A stretch of 64,000 nucleotides of DNA. It comes from Negadavirga shengliensis. Lineage in GTDB: Bacteria; Bacteroidota; Bacteroidia; Cytophagales; Cyclobacteriaceae. The DNA lies in contig NZ_JBHSJJ010000005.1 of assembly GCF_042652345.1 (NCBI RefSeq), positions 124,001 through 188,000 of the forward strand, read 5' to 3'. Shown piece by piece: positions 17,592 through 25,300 of the stretch. Below the pieces are notes generated by a model. That model made no database searches and was not told the origin of the DNA. It worked only from the letters and a program-made list of their open reading frames with translations. The position numbers and the translations under genes are program-made. Each line of letters starts with the position of its first letter. The first letter of the stretch is position 1.

Positions 17592-18458
17592 ATGAATAAA
17601 AAAACCATTCTCTCCGTACTGCTGATAGCTCTTGTATCCGCATTATCCTTATCAGCACAAAGCCAGTCTTTTTTTCATCAGGCACTGATAACGCCATACC
17701 AACTCAACATAGGATGGGAAAAGACAACGGTATTGATTTTCCCTTCCCCGGTGCAAAGTGCCGACAGGGGAAGTCGTCACATACTGGCACAAAAAGACGA
17801 AAAAGCCCAAAATGTGCTGAAGGTAAAAGCGGCGGCAAAGGGTTTCTCTGAAAGCAACCTCAACGTGATCACCGCTGATGGTAAGCTTTATCACTTTACC
17901 GTCAATTACAGTGACCAGATTCCAAACCCTGTTATTGATATGGGCTTGCAGAACCATCATGAGACCACAGCCATGTTGTTTGACCAAATCTCTCTCAACG
18001 AAGCGCAGGTTGAGCAGATGGCTGAAAAAGTAGCTGAAAAAAACCCTTTCATGAGAAAACGGGACAAAAACAGCCGCATGAAGCTCACCCTTCAGGGGAT
18101 ATATATCCACGAAGATGTTATGTTTTTTCAGCTTTTCATTTCCAACAGTTCAGGCATAGACTTCAATACCGAACAGTGGCGCTTCTTTATTCGGGATGCA
18201 AAACAAACCAAAAGAACAGCGGTAAGGGAATTGGAGATGGTGCCGGTATTCGGTTATCCCGGACTTACAAAAGGTGTATCCGGTAAGGACAACAATACCA
18301 TCGTCCTTGCATTCGAAAAGTTCACCATTGCAGACAGCAAAAGATTCATAATGCAGGTATTTGAACGGAACGGGGACAGGAACCTGACCCTGTCCGTCAA
18401 AGGCAAGCACCTGTTAAAAGCCTTGCCCGTAAGTGAGTATCAATCAAAATCCCAATAA
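17592..18458 (+). CDS. traN: Conjugative transposon protein TraN (VirB9-like, DUF4138)
   Basis: A 288-residue protein with a signal peptide (KTILSVLLIALVSALSLSAQ) and two beta-rich domains. Conserved TraN features include the N-terminal 'KTTVLIFPSPVQSADRGS' stretch, the 'VLKVKAAAKGFSESNLNVIT' stretch, and a C-terminal domain with FRFFIRD-like 'EQWRFFIRDAKQTKRTA'. TraN fills the VirB9 role, pairing with TraM (VirB10-like) in the outer-membrane core complex. It ends 2 bp before the next gene, so that gene is probably cotranscribed. Confidence 0.9.
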   Translation: MNKKTILSVLLIALVSALSLSAQSQSFFHQALITPYQLNIGWEKTTVLIFPSPVQSADRGSRHILAQKDEKAQNVLKVKAAAKGFSESNLNVITADGKLYHFTVNYSDQIPNPVIDMGLQNHHETTAMLFDQISLNEAQVEQMAEKVAEKNPFMRKRDKNSRMKLTLQGIYIHEDVMFFQLFISNSSGIDFNTEQWRFFIRDAKQTKRTAVRELEMVPVFGYPGLTKGVSGKDNNTIVLAFEKFTIADSKRFIMQVFERNGDRNLTLSVKGKHLLKALPVSEYQSKSQ

Positions 18459-18460
18459 TC

Positions 18461-19285
18461 ATGGAACAAAAGAATCTCGAATTTCTCAAAGACAAGCTCA
18501 AATATTCAGGCTTTGACCCCGAACTAATACAGGAAATGGAAAAGCAGATAGAAAAGGGGCTTAAAGAATTCCAGTTGCAGCGGACAATGGAAATTGAAGG
18601 CAGCAAAGTGGATTTCAACCTTCATTTCAACAAGTCCGATACGTCCGAAATGTACTTCTTCAACAAAACGGATGTGACGTTGAATCCCACAATGGAAAAC
18701 GGGGCTGCCGTAAACCACACGTTTTACCAAAACCAGAATATTTCCGCTAAGGAAGCATTCAACCTCCTGCAAGGGCGGGCGGTCAACAAAACCTTGTTCA
18801 ATAAAGAGGGGCATTCCTATCAGGCATGGCTCCAACTCGACCTGAAGGAAAAGGACAAGAATAATAACTACACCGTCAATCAGTACCATGAAAATTATGG
18901 TTACAACCTAAAAGACCTGATCGGACAGCTTCCTGTCAAGCTTGACGAAAGGCAAGGTGAGTGGCTGGAAAAATCCCTTCAAAAAGGCAACAGACATGGT
19001 GTGGCCATGGAGATGGATGGGAAAAAGGAAAGGATTTATGTGGAGGCGAATCCACAATATAAAACCCTGAACTTCTATGACCAGGCAGGCAAGAGAATTT
19101 CCAAAGACGACCTGAAAGTCAAAATGGAACATCCGGGGACAAAGCAGTCAACAGGACAGAAGCAGGAACCTGCAAAGCAGGAAAAGAAAAACGATGAGGG
19201 CTCAAAAAAAAAGACTGCCCCGAAGGTTAACCAACGGTCTTCTGTCAAAAAGAAGCCTTCAAAGAAGAAAGGGGTAGGCATATAG
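18461..19285 (+). CDS. Hypothetical island protein, possibly DUF3945-like, with basic tail
   Basis: A 274-residue soluble protein. The central part (about residues 85-205) has 'AFNLLQGRAVNKTLFNKEGHS'-type and 'FYDQAGKRISKDDL' segments. These recall DUF3945-like modules common in Bacteroidetes mobile elements; this resemblance is from memory and tentative. The last ~45 residues are lysine-rich and end SVKKKPSKKKGVGI, nearly the same as the tail of the next gene (SVKKKKSSKKGQSI). It starts 2 bp after traN. It may be a substrate of the secretion channel rather than a channel part, which is inference. Confidence 0.6.
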   Translation: MEQKNLEFLKDKLKYSGFDPELIQEMEKQIEKGLKEFQLQRTMEIEGSKVDFNLHFNKSDTSEMYFFNKTDVTLNPTMENGAAVNHTFYQNQNISAKEAFNLLQGRAVNKTLFNKEGHSYQAWLQLDLKEKDKNNNYTVNQYHENYGYNLKDLIGQLPVKLDERQGEWLEKSLQKGNRHGVAMEMDGKKERIYVEANPQYKTLNFYDQAGKRISKDDLKVKMEHPGTKQSTGQKQEPAKQEKKNDEGSKKKTAPKVNQRSSVKKKPSKKKGVGI

Positions 19286-19326
19286 TCCTGATTGATTGTC
19301 AATAATGATTCTTAAACCTTTGATTA

Positions 19327-19575
19327 ATGGAAAATCAGTTTGAACATTACTGGGAGGAAGAGAACCGGATGGATCCTGACCTAAACCCCTTGCTTTATCA
19401 TACCCAAAGGGATGAGGATATTGCGGATGCGCTGTTTGAAGGAATAAAGAAAAAGGATCAGTCCAATCAAGCGAAATCCCAAACCGAGAAAGAAAGCAAG
19501 AAAGTTCCCGGAAAAATATGGAACAAACCATCCGTGAAAAAGAAAAAGTCCTCGAAAAAAGGGCAGAGCATATAA
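19327..19575 (+). CDS. Small hypothetical island protein sharing its tail with the preceding gene
   Basis: An 82-residue acidic-then-basic protein. The N-terminal half (ENQFEHYWEEENRMDPDLNP) is acidic and the C-terminal ~30 residues are lysine-rich, ending SVKKKKSSKKGQSI. The match to the tail of the 18461 product (SVKKK-S-KKG--I) is closer than base composition alone would give. It is the last gene of the tra operon, with a terminator 25-50 bp downstream. No function is known. Confidence 0.6.
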   Translation: MENQFEHYWEEENRMDPDLNPLLYHTQRDEDIADALFEGIKKKDQSNQAKSQTEKESKKVPGKIWNKPSVKKKKSSKKGQSI

Positions 19576-19600
19576 TCCTCTTTTCATTTTATTAATCAAC

Positions 19601-19628
19601 AAAAAGTCCCTTCTGGGGCTTTTTTTTT
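19601..19628 (+). terminator. Rho-independent terminator at the end of the tra operon
   Basis: Stem AGTCCC/GGGGCT (19605-19610 and 19615-19620, one G-T pair) with a 4-nt loop, followed by eight T residues. It lies just after the last gene of the operon. Confidence 0.75.
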
Positions 19629-19635
19629 GGCCGTT

Positions 19636-19651
19636 ACCTGCCTCGGCAGGT
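19636..19651. repeat. 7-bp inverted repeat
   Basis: ACCTGCC-tc-GGCAGGT is a perfect palindrome with a 2-bp centre, 8 bp after the tra-operon terminator. It is the first of several structured elements in the 19.6-20.0 kb non-coding block. Confidence 0.5.
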
Positions 19652-19800
19652 CAGGCTTTCCGTTCCAATCTTCTCACGAAGGATTTCCACTGCAATCCTT
19701 AACGGTGTCAGTTATAGATATGCAAATGGAAAGAACTGTAAAAACAACTTTTTTTGAGCCTACTGCCAACCGTTGCAGCAAAGGTATGCCCCCACCGCCT

Positions 19801-19882
19801 GCGGCAAGGCCAAGCCCTGTGGGTGCCAGAGAAAATCTCCACACCCTTACGGGGTAGTATTTTCTCTGGCAGCCTTGCCCGC
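19801..19882. other. Large imperfect hairpin in the non-coding block 19629-20014
   Basis: The arms GCGGCAAGGC (19801-19810) and GCCTTGCCCGC (19872-19882) pair with one bulge. Inside them TGCCAGAGAAAAT (19824-19836) and ATTTTCTCTGGCA (19859-19871) form a perfect 13-bp stem. The left side carries a 13-nt bulge and the loop has a small ACCC/GGGT stem. No reading frame is convincing anywhere in 19576-20014. The block could hold a structured RNA, a leader of the DUF932 gene, or a DNA-processing site such as oriT. The sequence alone does not decide. Confidence 0.5.
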
Positions 19883-20014
19883 TTTCCCACCGCACCGCAT
19901 TTTGGCTGCTTAACGGTTAGCAGAAGGCGAAGCCGTGTAGCAGTTTTTTAATTTTTTATTAACAAAAACCGCAGTATCAGGTCTGCGGCATACAAGCGAA
20001 AATCCTGTTTGCTT

Positions 20015-21082
20015 ATGTCACATAACATCAATTTCAACAGCAAAACCGGAAAACACAGTTTCTTTAGTGTCCGTGAAAGGGCGTGGCACGGGTTGGGACG
20101 AATTGTAAAAGATTGCCCCACAAGTGCGGATGCCATCCGGTTTGCAGGACTGGACTATGAAGTCGAAAAAAGACACTTGTTCACCTATGACAACGAAAAC
20201 CAAATTGCAGATGAAGACATTACCATCAAAATTCCCGAACTGGAGGTTCCGGGGTATTATGCCACGGTACGTACCGACACAGAGCAGGTGTTGGGAGTGG
20301 TAGGGAGAGGGTACGAGGTCGTACAAAACTGGGATATCTTCTCCTTTTTTGATGCCATTGTTGGTGGTGGTGAGGGAATCCATTACGAAACCGCAGGTGC
20401 TTTGGGGAAGGGCGAAAGGGTATTTATCACCGCCAAACTTCCCGGTTATATTAGGGTCGGCAATGATGACCTGATCGAGAAGTACCTTTTGCTAACCGCC
20501 TCCCACGACGGATTTGGCAGCATCAAAGCTTGTTTTACGCCTATTCGTGTGGTATGCAACAACACCCTCAATGCTGCATTAAAAAACATGCAGAATTGCG
20601 TGAAAATCCGTCATACCGCCACGGCAAAGGAGCGACTGGAGCAGGCTCACAAACTGATGGGTATATCCAACCAATTCGCCAATGGCATGGATGCGATTTT
20701 TAATCATTGGGCAAAAGTTCGCATCACAGACTACGAAGTAAAGAAGCTCATCCAAATGGCATTGGTACCTTCCAAAGAAGTCTTGCAAAAACTGGAAAAG
20801 GGAAAATGGGACGAATTGTCCACCCGTTTCAAAAATACCTGTGAAAGCGCTTTTGAATACGCTATGGCAGATGATACCCAACAGTTGGATACAACCAAAG
20901 GAACCTTGTTTGGAGCCTTTAACGCTGTAAGTGGGTATTTCCAGAACGTGGCCAACTTCAAAGACGGGGAAGCAAAGTTTGTTTCCATCATGGAAGGAAC
21001 GGCAAAACTGCGTACCCAAGAGGCCTTCAGGCTTTGCAACGGGTTTGCCAAATCAGGCTCAGATGTATTTCACATGAACTAA
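20015..21082 (+). CDS. DUF932 phage/plasmid-like protein
   Basis: A 355-residue soluble protein of the DUF932 (phage/plasmid-like TIGR03299) family. The hallmark N-terminus MSHNINFNSKTGKHSFFSVRERAWHG and the segment PIRVVCNNTL are clear. The family is spread among phages, plasmids and conjugative elements and its biochemical role is unknown. The ATG at 20015 is preferred over a TTG two codons upstream. The gene follows a long structured leader and is closed by a strong hairpin at 21089-21118, so it is probably its own transcription unit. Confidence 0.85.
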   Translation: MSHNINFNSKTGKHSFFSVRERAWHGLGRIVKDCPTSADAIRFAGLDYEVEKRHLFTYDNENQIADEDITIKIPELEVPGYYATVRTDTEQVLGVVGRGYEVVQNWDIFSFFDAIVGGGEGIHYETAGALGKGERVFITAKLPGYIRVGNDDLIEKYLLLTASHDGFGSIKACFTPIRVVCNNTLNAALKNMQNCVKIRHTATAKERLEQAHKLMGISNQFANGMDAIFNHWAKVRITDYEVKKLIQMALVPSKEVLQKLEKGKWDELSTRFKNTCESAFEYAMADDTQQLDTTKGTLFGAFNAVSGYFQNVANFKDGEAKFVSIMEGTAKLRTQEAFRLCNGFAKSGSDVFHMN

Positions 21083-21088
21083 CCCAAC

Positions 21089-21118
21089 AGCCAAAGGGGG
21101 AGAAATCCCCCTTTGGCT
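21089..21118 (+). terminator. 12-bp perfect hairpin after the DUF932 gene
   Basis: AGCCAAAGGGGG (21089-21100) pairs perfectly with CCCCCTTTGGCT (21107-21118) across a 6-nt loop. The T-run that follows is short, so it may work as a terminator, an RNA stabiliser, or both. Confidence 0.6.
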
Positions 21119-21133
21119 TTAAAACAAACGAAT

Positions 21134-21511
21134 ATGAAATCAATTGAAAATATGACAAACGTGGATAAGGCCAAACTGCTTCACAAGCTGTTTCCAAACG
21201 AAATACCAGGCCTTTTAACCTTTATAAATGATACATGCCAAATCTTCAAAGAACAGGAGCAAGAGATCAGTGAAAGCTGGGATCACCCCGTGTTTACCTT
21301 CGCCTTTTGGAGGCATAAGTCAAAATCCATAGAACAGGCAATCCTACAGTTTGGAGACAGACTGGCAAGCGAAAGCGAGCTGTTCTCCATACACCTGTTT
21401 GAAGGATACAGGGCATTTTTTTCGGTCGATTGCACGGTAAAATATGCAGAACGAAAAAGCAAAAATCCAAAATTCAAACAAGCGGTAGACCTGCTTTTCA
21501 ACTTTACCTAA
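21134..21511 (+). CDS. Hypothetical island protein
   Basis: A 125-residue soluble protein with no recognised domain. ATG 21134 (MKSIENMTNVDKAKLL) is chosen, since an upstream TTG falls in the terminator region. The N-terminal ~40 residues (KAKLLHKLFPNEIPGLLTFI) look helical. It lies between DUF932 and JAB/RadC-like genes, a group often seen together in Bacteroidetes conjugative elements, so an accessory role in the island is likely. No catalytic residues are evident. Confidence 0.6.
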   Translation: MKSIENMTNVDKAKLLHKLFPNEIPGLLTFINDTCQIFKEQEQEISESWDHPVFTFAFWRHKSKSIEQAILQFGDRLASESELFSIHLFEGYRAFFSVDCTVKYAERKSKNPKFKQAVDLLFNFT

Positions 21512-21616
21512 CCTGAAGATACAATCTGCAACATTTAGTTTTAAGATGGTCTCAAGTTCCTGATTCCTACAAAATGACCTTTTCTTTTTCTTCTCATTAA
21601 TTCCAGTACAAATATC

Positions 21617-21733
21617 GGCTTAGGGGTGCTGAGCGCTCCAAAAGACTACGGCATAATGGCCATGCCTCGTTCCTCAGCCTGTCCACCCTCCGGGACTTAT
21701 TCCGTTTCCTTTTGGGCTCTATTCCCCTAAGCC
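21617..21733 (+). ncRNA. Candidate structured RNA upstream of the RadC-like gene
   Basis: A closing 10-bp perfect stem, GGCTTAGGGG (21617-21626) with CCCCTAAGCC (21724-21733), encloses further complementary pairs: GCTGAG/CTCAGC (21628-21633 with 21673-21678), GGCAT/ATGCC (21650-21654 with 21662-21666) and GTCC/GGAC (21681-21684 with 21693-21696). A segment inside the GCTGAG stem, CCAAAAG (21638-21644), is complementary to CTTTTGG (21709-21715) outside it, which would make a pseudoknot. No protein frame fits. It ends 45 bp before the RadC-like start. It could be an independent RNA or a 5'-UTR element. It matches no RNA class I can name. Confidence 0.4.
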
Positions 21734-21778
21734 AGAGGAGGTACCATAATTAATTTCTAATCTTTAAAACGAATTGTT

Positions 21779-22246
21779 ATGGAAACTTCAAAAAACCTTA
21801 TTGTCTCAAATGTTGCTGAAATAGAATTGGTATACAAAACCAATGTAAAAGCATCTGAACGACCCAAAATCGCTTCATCAAAAGATGCAAACACTATCCT
21901 TTTGGAAAATTGGAATAGTGATAAAATTGAATTTGTGGAACAGTTCAAAGTGATGTATCTCAACCGGGGGAATCATGTCATTGGGATTGTTGATATTTCT
22001 ACCGGTGGGATTGCAGGAACGTATGTGGATATCAGAGTTGTCTATGCGGGAGCCCTCAAGGCCAATGCGTGCGCCATCATTGTAGCCCATAACCATCCTT
22101 CGGGAGTACTTAAGGCAAGTGAACAGGACAAGACTCTTACCCGTGAATTAAAAAAAGCAGGTGAGATTCTTAAAATTCAACTTTTAGACCACCTGATCGT
22201 TACCAGCGAAGGGTATTTCTCCTTTAGAGATGAAGGGCTATTATAG
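21779..22246 (+). CDS. JAB-domain (RadC-like) protein
   Basis: A 155-residue protein of the RadC/DUF2466 family, with the JAMM metalloprotease-like zinc signature HNHPSG (in AHNHPSGVLKASEQD, about residues 103-117). The full-length RadC N-terminal helix-hairpin-helix is absent, which is usual for the short mobile-element versions. The biochemical activity of the family is unsettled. It is frequent in Bacteroidetes conjugative elements. A terminator hairpin overlaps its stop codon. Confidence 0.85.
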   Translation: METSKNLIVSNVAEIELVYKTNVKASERPKIASSKDANTILLENWNSDKIEFVEQFKVMYLNRGNHVIGIVDISTGGIAGTYVDIRVVYAGALKANACAIIVAHNHPSGVLKASEQDKTLTRELKKAGEILKIQLLDHLIVTSEGYFSFRDEGLL

Positions 22247-22257
22247 CCCTTTTTTTG
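22234..22257 (+). terminator. Terminator overlapping the RadC-like stop codon
   Basis: AGGGCTA (22234-22240) and TAGCCCT (22244-22250) form a 7-bp stem with a TTA loop, followed by a run of T residues. The stop codon TAG lies in the right arm. Confidence 0.75.
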
Positions 22258-22372
22258 GTCGAATAAAAAAACTAGATTGGATCATGGATACTACATTTGT
22301 CTTTTGCATATTCAAATATGGGAGACTTACACTTTCACATCTAGTCAAAATTGAACGATAAATATCTTTAAA

Positions 22373-25300
22373 ATGGAAATAAAAATATTTTACTCATGGC
22401 AAACTTCAACAAAAACGAAGTACAATAAAAATTTTATTCTTAATTGCCTTGAGAAAGCAACAAAAAAACTTAATAGAAAACCAGATTATAAAGGTATCAA
22501 TTTTAAAGTACTTGAGGGAGTTCGGGATGAACCAGGATCTCCTTCAGTTGCTTCAACAATAACTGACCTGAGAATACCAAACTGTGATATTTTTGTTGCA
22601 GATCTTTCTGTAGTAAACCATATTCCTAATTGGAAAAAAGGTATTAGAAAGTGGATGGGAGATCCATTTAAGCCTTTTCAGAACAATAACGTACTCAATG
22701 AGCATGGTGTAGCAAAAAATGCGCTAGGAAATGAAAGGATCATTGGTGTTTTGAATAATATCTATGGCTCTCCAAATAATAATCCTGAGAATATTCCTTT
22801 TGATTTACGCCATCTCCGTTTTCCAATAGAGTACAGTTATTCAAAGCGAACAAAAGATATTGAGAAGGTTAAAAACCAACTTATTAACACATTTTGCAGC
22901 GCAGTAGAGGAAGTTGTTCTGCACGTTCTAAGACATCAGAAAGAAAAGTATTTGCCCTTCATAACATGGAATGGTTGGCTAGATTACAATGCTCCCTCCA
23001 AAGCGTTTTGTACCAATGATAAAATCGTTGATACTATATCTCAAATTAAATCAGGCATAAATGAACATACTAAGAGCATTAGACTACTTGGCCTTTCTGG
23101 CTTAGGTAAAACTCGAATCGTACTTGAAGCATTCAGAGAGACAGAAGAACAAAATGTGGATGGTGTGCCGATGAAAAACAAAGTTTTATATATAGATTGT
23201 AATGTAAATGAGGGAGTTAATTATCACTCAATACTTTCAAAACTGTCCGAGGATAAAGAGGATAAAGTCATCATTATTGATAATTGTTCAAAATCACTGC
23301 ATCGTCGACTCCTACCTTTAATAAACAATGATAACAACTCACTTTCTCTGATTACAATAGATTCAAACCCTGAAGAATTTGAATTGGATAGGATTAACGG
23401 GGTAAGTTATATTCTCTTCAAGAAGGAAGATTTATCCTCAGTTGTTAATGATATCCTACAAGAGGACTTAGCAATATTAGGTGAAGATACTATTTCCAAA
23501 ATAAAAGAGTTTTCACAAGGGATTCCTTTAATGGCCGTCCTAATTAGTGAAAGCATGAAAGAGGGAGAAAAGTATGTCGGACGGTTAGATGATAAAGATT
23601 TGTTAGATAAGTTACTTGGAAAAAAAGGAGAGGAAGAGACTTGGAGAACTATTCTTCGATCATGTTCGATTTTCAACTATTTCGGATATGAAGACGAACT
23701 AAAAAGCCAACTTGAGTTTATTGCAAAAAACAATAATATAACAAGTTTAGAGATTGGTGATCAGATTGTTGTTAATAAGTTTTATGAAGTATGTAGTCAT
23801 TATTTAAAGCGAGAAATTTTTGAAAGAAAAGGGAGGCTTATTGGGATGAGACCTTTCCCTTTGGCAATGTACTTAGCTCAAGAATGGCTAGAACCATGTA
23901 CCCCAGAAAGATTGGTGCAGGTTATCAATAGTATCTCTGAACTTGATAATCCTGATAGAAAAAATCTTTCTGAAGCAATGGCAGAACAAATGAAATATTT
24001 AGGATATAATGAAAAAGCCAAAGAAATAATTGAGAAAATAGCGGGGCCTAATGGCCCTTTCGATAATGCGGAAGTTTTAAATACCGAATTGGGTTCACGC
24101 TTCTTCCGCTCATTTGTTGAAGTGAATCCAATTGCTGTGGCTAAAAATTTCACAAGAATTTTTTCTTTACCACCTGAAGAATTGTATAAAATTGATGAAG
24201 GTAGACGTAACATCGTATGGGTGCTTGAAAAATTGTGTTTTGATAGAAGAACCTTTTTAGCGGGTGCTAAAACCCTGTTTTCATTTGCAGTCGCTGAAAA
24301 TGAAACATGGGCAAATAACGCTACTGGACAATTTATACAGTTATTCAAAATATTGCTCCCGGGGACTGAAGCAAATTTAGATGAAAGATGGGCAATCATA
24401 GAGTGGGGGTTGGACAAAAACGAACCCAAGTATTATGAATTGGCAATCAAAGCAATGGCATCCGGTTTGAGTTATGGTCATTTCTCAAGAACCGGAGGAG
24501 CTGAGCAACAGGGTACCATGAAATTATTAGATTATCAACCATCATGGGAAGAAGTAAGCACATATTGGAATAGGATCCTGCTCAAACTTGTTTCTATAAT
24601 TAAGTCTAAAGAACACTTCAAAGACGAGGTATGTGACATAATCGCTAACAGTATTCGCTCCATTTCCAATGCAGGATTTGCGAGAATTATTTTAAAGTAT
24701 ATAGTTGAAGTTGCAGAAATCAAGAACTATGACTGGGATGAGGGATTAAAAGGCTTAAAAGAAGCATTTAAATATGAAAAAACAAATCTAAATGTCGAGG
24801 AACTCGGACAAATTGAATTACTGATTGACAAAATGACTAAAAAAGATTTTCAGTCAAAGTATGTCAATATTTCAAATTCGTACTATTTAGAAACTGAGGA
24901 TTATTCAAGTGAAGGCATCAAAGATGCTGTTATTAATCTTGCAGACGAATTCATTAGTCAAGAATTGTCATGGGAAGAGAATTTACCCATAATATTCTCA
25001 CGACAAGTGATATTCTCTTTTTATTTTGGGCGGAGGGTCTATGAGTTGATTGAAGGAGATAAATTAAAAGTAATGAGCTTTCTGGAAGATTCGGTAAGCG
25101 TAATAAAAGAAATCAATATTAAAGATAGAAACATTACGGCATTTATAGGTTTTGCAACTCAATTAAATGATGAGGAAAAGAGTCAGTTTTATCATACCTT
25201 GAAAGAGGATGAAGATTTAAATTATCTCTTGTTTTCTTTTTTGGCTTCTGACCCTGAAGGATGGAAATATTTTGAATTGCTATTTGAATTGATAGATAAA

